Program-made: the position numbers and the translations under genes | The notes under the pieces: generated by a model | What the model was told of the DNA's origin: nothing | Databases searched by the model: none | What the model saw: the letters and a program-made list of their open reading frames with translations, nothing else | In this document: piece after piece, positions 1 to 6,836 of the stretch | Position numbering within the stretch: the stretch's first letter is position 1 | Layout of the letters: each line of letters opens with the position of its first letter | Assembly (NCBI GenBank): GCA_030620115.1 | Contig: JAUXFG010000094.1 | Coordinates: 1-14,946, forward strand | Source: Candidatus Fermentibacterota bacterium | GTDB lineage: Bacteria; JAFGKV01 | Length of the DNA: 14,946 nt | Reading direction: 5' to 3'

Positions 1-12
1 ACAAGTCTGGGT

Positions 13-60
13 ATCCGGCCTCCTCCCCCTTTTGCAAAGGGGGATTGAGGGGGATTTTCC
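13..60 (+). repeat. Dispersed repeat A, copy 1 (C5T4GCA3G5 core)
   Basis: One of three copies of a roughly 48-bp repeat in this window; the others are at 4192 and 12088. Each copy reads ATCCG, a C/T-rich box, a near-palindromic core of C5-T3/4-GC/GA-A3-G5, then GATTRAGGGGGATTT. Here the core is 25-43. The copy is also bracketed by an imperfect inverted repeat, ACAAGTCTGG at 1-10 against CCAGACACCTTGT at 59-71. The segment 72-90, ending ATTGAGATGTTAC, resembles the right end of the IS66 element found later in the window, so this may be the right part of a MITE whose left end lies before base 1. Confidence 0.75.
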
Positions 61-192
61 AGACACCTTGTGCACTCATTGAGATGTTACCGATTGATAG
101 CCAAATTAAGTCGTCAAAGAAAGATTCTTTGCCAGCTTGTTTCTGACAATCACTATCCTCCGCCGTAGTGCTCTTATCATGGCAAATTGTCT

Positions 193-199
193 GGAAGGA
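193..199 (+). promoter_or_regulatory. Ribosome binding site for the PilM/GspL-like gene
   Basis: GGAAGGA lies 9 nt upstream of the GTG at 209 and decides this start over later in-frame codons. No convincing sigma-70 promoter pair was found in 91-192, although TATCAT at 175-180 is a possible -10 hexamer without a properly spaced -35. Confidence 0.6.
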
Positions 200-208
200 T
201 AAGCGAGA

Positions 209-1444
209 GTGCTGAGACTTGGTTGTTGTTCCCTTGGGATTGATACTACAGTAGATCCCCCGCATTTCGCCCTCGTTCGAAGGAGAATGCGGAAGATCGA
301 GGTGGTACGTGTGGGCATATGGTCCCCCGATCTGCAACCGGACGACCAATGTGCGGCTGTGCTCCCGCTATGGTCACCTCATATTCAGATTCGGATTGGC
401 GAGCAGGATCTGTCTGTGGAGGATTCCAATGCAGTAGTTGCGTCTTCACGTGGTGAAGGGATCACTGTGCTCGGAGAACCGGAGGGTGGAGAGAATGCGG
501 TGGCAGCCATCCCTGGGTTGAGGGCGGAGATGTGCGTCCATGATGTCTGCGGGCTCGCACTGCGGCATTTGGTCGCAACGCATCCAGTAGTGCTGAGAGG
601 CGATCCGGTGGTGGTGCTTGACTGGGCGCCTGAGCGTCTGTTTGTGCTTGGATTGAAGAATGGGCGTGCGGTATTCTGTAGTTGCCGAGCAACGCCGCGA
701 AGCCCGGCCAATCTTGCTCGAGAGCTGGTGCGATGGTGCGGAGAGCCACCCCTGGTTCTCCTTTGCGGTGCGGGGCTTCAAGATCCTTCTCCTGTTCTCT
801 CGGGGCTGAGTGCCGGACACATCGAGGCAGAGCTTCTCAATCCTGGTGAACTTGCGGGGATGACGTTGGAGATCGAAGAGCCATGGCGATATTCATTGAG
901 TATTGCCATGGCGTTGGGGTGGGTTCTGGCGGGGGAGAGAGACCCCTTCATCGTCCTTCGGAAAGGAAGTGGACAGGGGCGTACATCGTTGCTTCGTGGG
1001 TGGGCAATCCCGGTAGGGCTGGTAATCCTCGGGGCAGCAGGTTTCGTGGTTGGTGATAGAGCCAGGAACACGGAATTGCTTCCCGGCAAAGACGTTCCTT
1101 CAATACATAAGATCCATCATATGGCAGCTAAAGGGGAAAGATCGAGCAGACGCGGAGAATCAATCAATTGGCCGCAACTCCTCTGGCAGCTACCGTCGAG
1201 AAAACCTGATGGTGTGAGGCTCCTCTCCGTTCAGGCAAAGAGAGCTCCGGGAGCCCTTATCGTTGACGTGACTGCCAGGAGCAACAACGAAGATGGCGCG
1301 TCGAGCTATGTGGACTCGTTCCTGCATGCCGGTCTCTTTCAGAATGGTATTGTCAAGAAGATCCGAGCCCATCGAAAGCGAGGCTCGGATATAACAGAGT
1401 ATGATTGCGATATTCATCTCGAAGCGATGGGACAGCATGAATAA
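209..1444 (+). CDS. PilM-PilN fusion / GspL-like inner-membrane assembly protein
   Basis: 411 aa, first gene of the operon. The N-terminal half looks like a degenerate actin-like PilM/GspL cytoplasmic domain: GIDTTVDPPHFALVRR (residues 10-25) sits where PilM has its first phosphate-binding strand-turn, and VVVLDWAPERLFVLGLKNGR (134-153) resembles the second. A single membrane segment follows at about 264-282 (WAIPVGLVILGAAGFVVGD). The C-terminal 95 residues look like the periplasmic ferredoxin-like PilN/GspL domain. In T2SS and T4P this protein links the assembly ATPase to the PilO/GspM partner. The start is GTG with a good ribosome binding site. The gene overlaps the next one by 8 nt, as expected for co-translated partners. 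The family call rests on topology, context and weak motif resemblance; sequence conservation is low. Confidence 0.65.
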   Translation: MLRLGCCSLGIDTTVDPPHFALVRRRMRKIEVVRVGIWSPDLQPDDQCAAVLPLWSPHIQIRIGEQDLSVEDSNAVVASSRGEGITVLGEPEGGENAVAAIPGLRAEMCVHDVCGLALRHLVATHPVVLRGDPVVVLDWAPERLFVLGLKNGRAVFCSCRATPRSPANLARELVRWCGEPPLVLLCGAGLQDPSPVLSGLSAGHIEAELLNPGELAGMTLEIEEPWRYSLSIAMALGWVLAGERDPFIVLRKGSGQGRTSLLRGWAIPVGLVILGAAGFVVGDRARNTELLPGKDVPSIHKIHHMAAKGERSSRRGESINWPQLLWQLPSRKPDGVRLLSVQAKRAPGALIVDVTARSNNEDGASSYVDSFLHAGLFQNGIVKKIRAHRKRGSDITEYDCDIHLEAMGQHE

Positions 1445-1874
1445 GCGCAGCAGTTCAAGACAGCCGGGGATCGTGGTTTATCTTGTGGCCTTGCTCAGTG
1501 CCGCCGCCGGATGCTATTGGGGCTGGTCTGGCCTGTCTTCCTCCGACACTGCTTTGACGCGGAGTGTCGACGAGAGGGTGCCCCACGCCATGAGAAAGAA
1601 TGAACCGCGCGAGTCGGCTACCATCTGGACAGCGGGCGAGATGGGAAAGCTCATCACTGGATGTGGACTTGCGGTGGAGTCATTGCATCTGCCGGCTGAT
1701 GGGGCCGAGATGGTGGTGAGAACAACTGGCAGATATCGGGATCTCTATCGCCTCATGAGGAATCTGGAGTCTGTCAAATCGTATGAGGTTCATACTCTTT
1801 CATTGCGACGAGCACATGCGAGGGGTCTCATTGAAGGAACGATCTCACTTCGCCAGAAGGGTTCCGCGCGATAA
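1437..1874 (+). CDS. PilO/GspM-like inner-membrane protein
   Basis: 145 aa from the ATG at 1437, chosen over the earlier in-frame ATG at 1401 because it gives a basic N-terminus (MNKRSSSR) directly before the membrane segment and only an 8-nt overlap with the upstream gene. One membrane span lies at residues 11-30 (GIVVYLVALLSAAAGCYWGW). A compact C-terminal domain follows, with the beta-alpha-beta look of PilO/GspM: VVRTTGRYRDLYRLMRNLES, then YEVHTLSLRR, then a last strand. It is short for PilO because the usual coiled-coil linker is almost missing. It would dimerise with the GspL/PilN-like protein in the periplasm. The stop overlaps the next start by 1 nt (TAATG). The call is inferred from size, topology and gene order. 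Confidence 0.6.
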   Translation: MNKRSSSRQPGIVVYLVALLSAAAGCYWGWSGLSSSDTALTRSVDERVPHAMRKNEPRESATIWTAGEMGKLITGCGLAVESLHLPADGAEMVVRTTGRYRDLYRLMRNLESVKSYEVHTLSLRRAHARGLIEGTISLRQKGSAR

Positions 1875-2377
1875 TGAACTCGCGATTCGCTAGGATAGGC
1901 GGAGCCAAAGGCATCTTTGGTGTGGCTGCCTGTGTCTTGGCGCTCGTGGCAATCTGGGGCCATATCATCTCCCAGCTTGCGGGCTCAGGCGGCACCCCTG
2001 GAGAGGACCCTCTCACCGTAATGCCCGAAGGCATCATGGAAGAAGTCAGCGAGACCAGTATGGTCAGATCGGCGCTGTTCTTGCCTGCTGAGATGCCTGA
2101 TTCGTTCTCTCAAATCGATCCATTCTGGGGAACTCTGACGAATTCTGTGCCTCAACCTACTCATGAAACCGGATGTGAGCTGTTTCGTGAATACACGTTC
2201 CTGGGCACGCTTCATCGCGAGGGCAAACGTGCGGCATTGATCGTGGATGCCGAAGGTCTCTCCCAGTTGGTGAGTTTAGGGGATTCCCTGATCACAGGCC
2301 GGATAGTGGCGGTGACTGAGAGTGGCATTGAGATCATGACCAAAGATGTGCTGTGCTGGATAGAACGCAGCTCATGA
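1874..2377 (+). CDS. PilP/GspC-like periplasmic connector
   Basis: 167 aa. There is one N-terminal membrane segment (residues 12-34, KGIFGVAACVLALVAIWGHIISQ), a flexible middle, and a small beta-barrel-like domain at 107-165. That domain has the pattern of the homology region of GspC/PilP: EYTFLGTLHREGKRAALIVD, then LVSLGDSLITGRIVAVTESG, then a final strand. In these families the domain contacts the periplasmic N0 domain of the secretin, linking the inner-membrane platform to the outer-membrane pore. The gene begins in the stop of the PilO-like gene and ends in an ATGA overlap with the next gene, so translation is probably coupled. No secretin is present in this window. The HR-domain call rests on pattern, size and order. 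Confidence 0.6.
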   Translation: MNSRFARIGGAKGIFGVAACVLALVAIWGHIISQLAGSGGTPGEDPLTVMPEGIMEEVSETSMVRSALFLPAEMPDSFSQIDPFWGTLTNSVPQPTHETGCELFREYTFLGTLHREGKRAALIVDAEGLSQLVSLGDSLITGRIVAVTESGIEIMTKDVLCWIERSS

Positions 2378-3714
2378 AGGCCAATCGAGCACGAGGGGCG
2401 GCGGTCCTTCTGCTTATTGTTATCATCGGTGCGTTTATGGCCATGGTGACAATTGCCTTTGTCCTTGGTCTGGGTACGAGTTCCATACAGACCGGCTCCC
2501 TGATGAATGATCTTGCCATGGAGAATGCAGTCCTGTCGGGCCTGTCAATGGGTGAAGCGGCAGTGGCTTCCGGAGCGTGGCAGGAGTCTAACGGAGAAGC
2601 GCTCTTCAACGAAGTATTGCCGTGGGATGAGGAGAGCAGAGTCACGGTGAGTCTCCGGCGACATGGCTTCTGGTATGGCGTGCACGCCTACGCCAGGCGT
2701 GGCCGTGGTACACTTAGGCGTGGGCGGCTTCTTGGATCGCTGAGTGCCGAACCGCTGGATGCCGCCCTGACAGTCTCAGAAGGTGATGTGATAATCGGCG
2801 CCGGTGGCCAGGTGATTGGCGCGGTACGTTCGAAAGAGCAACCTGTCCTGCAGGGCGGGGTTTTCACGGGAGAATGGATTCCTATGCCCGAAGGTGCCCC
2901 ACATCGAGCGATCAATCGAGTGGAGGAGGTATTTGGAGAGCTAAGGGGGATCCTTGAGCAGCCGCCGGATAGCATCCGAGAAGTGTTCGGCATGATCCGG
3001 GTGGAAGCCGAGATGGACGATACATTGCTCGGAGCCGGCGCCGTCATCGCCTACGGCCCCGTTGTCTTGGGTTCTCGGGTTGGCGACGGGAGCTGGTCAT
3101 GCTCATTGCCCCGGCTCCTCATCTGTTATGATGACGTGCAGATCGGCGGGCAAACCCGGATCGAGAATCCGTGTATAGTCGTGGCATCCGGCATGGTAAG
3201 CATTGTTGACCGGGCGCGGGTTGGGCAGTGCATTCTCTATGGCGATGATGGATGTGTGTTGACTGATCAGGCTCGCCTATCCGGGCAATTGATCTCCGGA
3301 AGAGATTGTCTGGTGGACGGGCTGGCAATGGCAGGGCCCGGAGCCGTGCTTGCCGCGGCTGGAGATATGGATATAGCCGGAACCGCATGGATTCGAGGAT
3401 CGGTGATCACGCTTACAGGGGAATGCCATATCGATGCTGATGCCCAGGTGGATGGCGCTGTGTGGAGCGGAAACTCCGTCTCATTGGAGGGATTGGTACG
3501 CGGCGCCGTCGTTGCGCAGCGGCTCAGCAATACAATTCAAGGTAAAATCCATCATCGAGCTCAGGATGTCTGTATTTCTCCGCTCCTTGTCACTGGATTG
3601 TCGGAGCCTTGCATAGTGGGCGATATCTCAGGCTTTGATGATATGGGATTGGGCCATTCGGACCGGTTTCTCGCAGAGGCGGGAGCCACTGGTACGTGGG
3701 GCTCTGCCAGATAA
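2374..3714 (+). CDS. GspK/PilX-like minor pilin with beta-helix-like passenger domain
   Basis: 446 aa from the ATG at 2374, which overlaps the previous stop as ATGA; a further 7 codons upstream are open but less likely. The N-terminus, MKANRARG followed by AAVLLLIVIIGAFMAMVTIAFVLG, matches GspK/PilX: a short basic leader, a Gly at the expected cleavage position, a long hydrophobic helix, and no Glu at +5, which is the hallmark of GspK. From about residue 122 onward the protein is unusual. Short hydrophobic strands alternate with Gly/Asp turns (VIIGAGGQVIGAV, VLGSRVGDG, VQIGGQTRI, GSVITLTGECHIDADAQVDG, AVWSGNSVSLEGLVRGAVVA), as in bactofilins and other parallel beta-helices. The architecture suggests a tip or minor pilin carrying a beta-helical head. 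The fold is inferred by eye only. Confidence 0.55.
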   Translation: MKANRARGAAVLLLIVIIGAFMAMVTIAFVLGLGTSSIQTGSLMNDLAMENAVLSGLSMGEAAVASGAWQESNGEALFNEVLPWDEESRVTVSLRRHGFWYGVHAYARRGRGTLRRGRLLGSLSAEPLDAALTVSEGDVIIGAGGQVIGAVRSKEQPVLQGGVFTGEWIPMPEGAPHRAINRVEEVFGELRGILEQPPDSIREVFGMIRVEAEMDDTLLGAGAVIAYGPVVLGSRVGDGSWSCSLPRLLICYDDVQIGGQTRIENPCIVVASGMVSIVDRARVGQCILYGDDGCVLTDQARLSGQLISGRDCLVDGLAMAGPGAVLAAAGDMDIAGTAWIRGSVITLTGECHIDADAQVDGAVWSGNSVSLEGLVRGAVVAQRLSNTIQGKIHHRAQDVCISPLLVTGLSEPCIVGDISGFDDMGLGHSDRFLAEAGATGTWGSAR

Positions 3715-3755
3715 ATCATGTGTTCCATATCGTCTGGTCCATTTCTTGGCAGAAG

Positions 3756-4175
3756 ATGAACTATCGAGGAATGACTCTCATCGAAGTATCGGTGGCCACG
3801 GTAATCGGCACATTGCTCCTTCTCCCTGTCGCCCTCACCACGACTCGATGGGCTCGCGAGGCGGAGCAACAGAAGCTCAGGCTCGAAGGCACTGTTCTCT
3901 TGAGCATGGCTCTTGATGCGCTGGAGCATCTCGATCTACATGATGGCCAGGGGAGAAGCGAGATACAATTTGGAGATCACCCATGGTCGTTGAGCTGGAG
4001 CATGGAGAGCCCGATGCTGCCTTCCGAACTCACTATCGAGGATCGAATGGATCTGGCGTTATTGGTGGTGGTATTACGATTCGAACAACATGATCTCTCG
4101 GTCCAGGGCTCCAGACTCATCCGTGAGAATCTGAACCAACCGGGTAAATTGGTTCTCCGAGTGTCCACACAGTGA
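3756..4175 (+). CDS. Type IV prepilin-like minor pseudopilin (GspH/I/J type)
   Basis: 139 aa from the ATG at 3756. Sequence upstream is open back to 3696 but would put 20 residues before a perfect short leader. The leader is MNYRG, cleaved before MTLIEVSVATVIGTLLLLPVAL, giving Gly -1, Met +1 and Glu +5 as prepilin peptidase requires. The rest (AREAEQQKLRLEGTVLLSMALDALEHLDL, later WSLSWSMES) resembles minor pseudopilins of the GspI/GspJ or PilV type. It lies 41 nt after the GspK/PilX-like gene and before another prepilin, a usual minor-pilin block. Minor pilins prime fibre assembly. Which minor pilin it equals cannot be decided here. Confidence 0.75.
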   Translation: MNYRGMTLIEVSVATVIGTLLLLPVALTTTRWAREAEQQKLRLEGTVLLSMALDALEHLDLHDGQGRSEIQFGDHPWSLSWSMESPMLPSELTIEDRMDLALLVVVLRFEQHDLSVQGSRLIRENLNQPGKLVLRVSTQ

Positions 4176-4191
4176 GCATCGTTGACCGGGC

Positions 4192-4239
4192 ATCCGACCT
4201 CCTCCCCCTTTGCAAAGGGGGATTAAGGGGGATTTCTCC
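4192..4239 (+). repeat. Dispersed repeat A, copy 2
   Basis: Second copy of repeat A (see 13-60). The core at 4204-4221 is a perfect 18-bp palindrome, C5-T3-GC-A3-G5, followed by GATTAAGGGGGATTT. It sits between the two prepilin genes and interrupts an otherwise compact operon. Unlike the copy at 12088 it has no clear IS66-like ends nearby. Confidence 0.8.
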
Positions 4240-4267
4240 GATATCCATTACCCCATTACCCCAATTG

Positions 4268-4287
4268 CGCCTGCCTGTCGGCAGGCG
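4268..4287. repeat. Short perfect hairpin between prepilin genes
   Basis: CGCCTGCC and GGCAGGCG form an 8-bp stem around the tetraloop TGTC, 38 nt before the start of the second prepilin gene. No T-run follows, so a Rho-independent terminator is unlikely. It is more likely a small dispersed palindromic repeat, but an RNA hairpin in the operon transcript is also possible. Confidence 0.5.
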
Positions 4288-4324
4288 GATAGCGAAGCGG
4301 ATCCAAGTTGGGAACTCTGAACCC

Positions 4325-4837
4325 ATGAACGCCTACACATCGCGCTTCCTCGGCAGTGATCACCGCCGGTTGAATCGCAGAGGCTATACGCTTCTTGAGA
4401 TCGCCATGGTCTTGCCCGTGGCTGGTATGCTGATCGTTGGCGGGGTTTTGGGTCTTCACAGCTTTGTCCGGTTCGTGAAGCCCGAGACCATGCAGATACC
4501 GTGCCAAGTTCTGTCGCTGATCAAGATTCGGCGGGATCTGACCCAGTGTTTCGCCGTATCCGAGGAATCAGGGTCTGCTTCCCGGATTCTTGATTTTTGG
4601 GGCCAAGAAGTCGATCCTTGCGCACGAATGCCTGCCGGCTGTGACGCCTCCATTGCTGTGGTGAGCGATGTGGACAGAGTACTTGATCTCGCCTTGCCGG
4701 AGGCTATCGGGAGATCGGTGGTCTTCTTCGGGGTGGCCGTTTCCGGAAGGGAGTCTAATCTGGGGTTCCCGGTTGCTATCGTTTCTCTTGATGAGATGAT
4801 CTTTTTGGAAAGATATGGTCAAGAAACTCTCTATTGA
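4325..4837 (+). CDS. Type IV prepilin-like minor pseudopilin
   Basis: 170 aa from the ATG at 4325. The frame is open back to a GTG at 4172, but that stretch is repeat A plus a hairpin and is unlikely to be translated as part of the protein. A 20-residue basic leader ends in NRRG, followed by YTLLEIAMVLPVAGMLIVGGVLGLHSF, with Gly -1 and Glu +5 intact. The remaining sequence contains two cysteines close together (DPCARMPAGCD) that could form a disulfide loop. It is probably a minor pilin of the same fibre as its neighbours. The 3' end overlaps the GspE gene by 23 nt. Confidence 0.75.
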   Translation: MNAYTSRFLGSDHRRLNRRGYTLLEIAMVLPVAGMLIVGGVLGLHSFVRFVKPETMQIPCQVLSLIKIRRDLTQCFAVSEESGSASRILDFWGQEVDPCARMPAGCDASIAVVSDVDRVLDLALPEAIGRSVVFFGVAVSGRESNLGFPVAIVSLDEMIFLERYGQETLY

Positions 4838-6284
4838 AGATCGGCGAGCCCTCGTTCCTGAGGATGTAGCTGCTCGACTTCGATGCATTCCCCTGGCATA
4901 TGTGGATGACGCCGTGTATCTCGCTACCGACCATCCAGATACGTGGAATGCCCTCCAGGACGCACAGCGGTACATAGGCAAGCCGGTGGTGGCAATCCCT
5001 GTTTCCCCGGAAAGGCTTGGATGGCACGCGGCAAGAACATACGCAGAAGGGGTGCTGACATCCCCTGCGTGGCAGCGCCATGCGGTGGTGGGGCCAGCCA
5101 TCAGTGATGAGACGGACGAAACGGAGCGGGCCGCACGAGATAAGCCGGTTGTCCGAATGGTGGATGAGATGTTCGCGGAAGCGATCGGCCTCAGAGCAAG
5201 CGACATCCATCTGGAGCCGTGTCTCTCCGGGTTGCGTGTTCGTTTTCGTTTGGATGGCCTTCTTGTGACGCGTGCAACTCTACCGCAGGGGTTGGCCGGT
5301 CCCGTGGTGGGCCGAATCAAGATACTGGCCCGTCTTAACCTGGCTGAACGCCGGCTTCCTCAGGATGGACGGCTGACGGTATCACTGCCGAATCGGGCAA
5401 TTGACCTCCGTGTCTCGACGTTTCCCACACTCCATGGCGAGAAGGTGGTCTTGCGCTTGCTGGATCGTGATCCAGTGCTTCTTGACCCGGCGAGTTTGGG
5501 CATGCCCGATGAGGTGCTTGGGAGATTCCTCCACGCCTCACGGTTGCCCCGAGGCATGGTGTTGGTCACAGGCCCCACAGGAAGTGGGAAAACCACGACT
5601 CTATACTCCGCGCTTGCGACGCGGAACAGCCCAGATCTCAATATCATGACCATTGAAGATCCAATTGAGTATGCGATAGACGGGATCAATCAAACGCAGG
5701 TGCAGGAAGAGATCGGGTTCAAGTTTGGTACGGCATTGCGGCACGCGCTGCGTCAGGATCCAGATATCATCATGGTGGGGGAGATAAGAGACAAGGAAAC
5801 CGCCGAAATAGCATTGCGCGCCGCTCTCACGGGGCATCTTGTGTTCAGCACTCTCCATACCAATGACAGCGCCAGCGCCCTGGCGCGTCTCGTGGACATC
5901 GGCGTTGAAGCATATCTGCTGGCCTCATGTCTTGATCTCGTATTGGGACAGCGACTGGTCAGGAAATTGTGTCCTCACTGTCGTCTCGAGCATTGGCGTC
6001 AGCCCAACGACGCTCACATCCCATCGATAGTGGGTGACACATGGCATGAAGCCGCGGGATGTGATCAGTGCGCCAGCACGGGATATCGAGGAAGGCGCGG
6101 AGTATTTGAGTGCTTGGTGGTTGATGATTCATTGCGGGAAATCCTTGTCTCCAAACCCACGGCCTCGGAGATACGAACATGGATGACGACGAACGGATTC
6201 AGCGTGTTGGAGGAGGCGGGATGGGACCTTGTTTCCACAGGCATCACTTCGCCTCAGGAATATCTTAGGATAATGGGCAGCTAA
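4815..6284 (+). CDS. gspE: GspE/PilB-type assembly ATPase
   Basis: 489 aa cytoplasmic secretion ATPase that powers pilus or pseudopilus assembly. Motifs are complete: Walker A GPTGSGKTT (253-261), Asp box TIEDPIEY (279-286), Walker B region DPDIIMVGEIRD (315-326), and His box TGHLVFSTLHTND (339-351). The zinc-binding tetracysteine of GspE/PilB is also present (CPHC at 386-389 and CDQC at 416-419). An N1E-like region (LVPEDVAARLRCIPLAYVDDAVYLATDHP, 13-41) precedes the N2E and RecA-like domains. The length is near the usual T2SS GspE size and shorter than most PilB because the N-terminal domain is reduced. The tetracysteine argues for an assembly rather than a PilT-type retraction ATPase. The start at 4815 has GGAAAG just upstream and lies inside the end of the prepilin gene. 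Confidence 0.95.
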   Translation: MVKKLSIEDRRALVPEDVAARLRCIPLAYVDDAVYLATDHPDTWNALQDAQRYIGKPVVAIPVSPERLGWHAARTYAEGVLTSPAWQRHAVVGPAISDETDETERAARDKPVVRMVDEMFAEAIGLRASDIHLEPCLSGLRVRFRLDGLLVTRATLPQGLAGPVVGRIKILARLNLAERRLPQDGRLTVSLPNRAIDLRVSTFPTLHGEKVVLRLLDRDPVLLDPASLGMPDEVLGRFLHASRLPRGMVLVTGPTGSGKTTTLYSALATRNSPDLNIMTIEDPIEYAIDGINQTQVQEEIGFKFGTALRHALRQDPDIIMVGEIRDKETAEIALRAALTGHLVFSTLHTNDSASALARLVDIGVEAYLLASCLDLVLGQRLVRKLCPHCRLEHWRQPNDAHIPSIVGDTWHEAAGCDQCASTGYRGRRGVFECLVVDDSLREILVSKPTASEIRTWMTTNGFSVLEEAGWDLVSTGITSPQEYLRIMGS

Positions 6285-6295
6285 CCCGGATATGT

Positions 6296-6386
6296 CACCA
6301 CGCGTCTCGCACGGTTGTCACATCATACGCCTGATAGCGCAATTCGGTGGCGCAGGTCAGTGGCGCAGGCGTCCCTGCCTGCGATC
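6296..6386 (+). repeat. Dispersed repeat B, copy 1
   Basis: Shares with 10174-10253 a CACCACGCGYCTCG start and a GTGGCGCAGGTCAGTGGCGC block, followed by GCAGGCGTCCCTGCCTGYGAT. It shares with 14875-14918 the word GCCTGATAGCGCA. GCAGGC and GCCTGC (6365-6382) form a 6-bp stem around GTCCCT. AGTGGCGCAGG is itself repeated in tandem within the element. Confidence 0.75.
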
Positions 6387-6423
6387 TCGAGAACCATCCG
6401 CTCATCACCTTCCCCCCCAAAAA

Positions 6424-6512
6424 CTTCGCTTGCCACGCCGACTGGTCACGGCGCATCCGCCAGGAGAAGACGGAAGTCATCCGACGAAGGCGGGTCCCGA
6501 ACTTCCCCCATC
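6424..6512 (+). repeat. Dispersed repeat C, copy 1 (with internal insert)
   Basis: CTTCGCTTGCCACGCCGA at 6424-6441 and a 40-bp block beginning GAAGTCATCCGACGAAGG at 6473-6512 are contiguous in the second copy at 8127-8184. Here they are separated by about 31 bp, so one copy carries an insertion or the other a deletion. Confidence 0.75.
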
Positions 6513-6523
6513 TTCTTCCCAAA

Positions 6524-6574
6524 AACATCATCGGGAGTCCCGCCGACGGCGGGATCGGGAGCTTTGTCGAATCC
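6524..6574 (+). repeat. Repeat D tract (12-nt period, degenerate)
   Basis: AACATCATCGGG, AG, a GC-rich hairpin, then ATCGGG, AGCTTTGTCG, AATCC. It matches the 12-nt units seen more regularly at 10084 and 11054 but is interrupted by the hairpin at 6539-6553. Confidence 0.55.
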
Positions 6575-6670
6575 GACATTCTCCCCTCACCAGCTCATCT
6601 CCCCACGATCCCTGTCATTCTGAGCGACCGTATGGAGCGAAGAATCTCTCCTGCATCCTTCCTCTATCAT

Positions 6671-6714
6671 CTGCACGCTGCATGCTGAATACTGCCCGCT
6701 TCCCCAATCCCATC
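6671..6714 (+). repeat. Dispersed repeat F, copy 1
   Basis: A block with CTGCATGCTG, an ACTGCCCGCTTCCCCAATCC core and a CATC end. The same order, with small differences, recurs at 10296-10334. It lies in non-coding spacer in both places. Confidence 0.65.
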
Positions 6715-6836
6715 CCCTCTCTCCTAAGTCATTGCGAGGAGCAGTGCGACGCGGCAATCTCGTTCATCCTCTCTGCTTTGCGTCCTTTGCGCCTTTGCGT
6801 GAGGGGAATCCCCATCCCCCAATTCGAGCTCTAACA

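Larger units (their letters stand above)
6387..6836. other. Gene-free repeat archipelago between gspE and gspF
   Basis: Reading frames cross this stretch but none has a supportable protein. It is a patchwork of words also seen elsewhere in the window: repeat C parts, a repeat D tract, a CCCGCC-GAC-GGCGGG hairpin at 6539-6553, and repeat F. It also holds three words that I know as widely dispersed bacterial intergenic repeats: CATTCTGAGCGA..AGCGAAGAATCT (about 6617-6651), CATTGCGAGGAG..GCGACGCGGCAATCTC (about 6729-6763), and a TTTGCGTCCTTTGCGCCTTTGCG block (about 6777-6799). The + strand is strongly pyrimidine-rich. No promoter or terminator could be assigned. Confidence 0.7.

Noticed and set aside
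129-180. Sigma-70 promoter before the first gene (TTGCCA or CTGACA with TATCAT)
   Set aside because: Neither pair has acceptable spacing: TATCAT has no -35 at 16-18 nt, and CTGACA is 26 nt away.
4192-4287. Rho-independent terminator between the two minor pilin genes
   Set aside because: Both palindromes lack a following T-run, and repeat A also occurs in unrelated places, so a repeat explanation is better.
4172-4324. Upstream GTG start giving the second minor pilin a 51-residue extension
   Set aside because: The extra part is translated repeat A and a hairpin, and it would place a long segment before a complete 20-residue prepilin leader.
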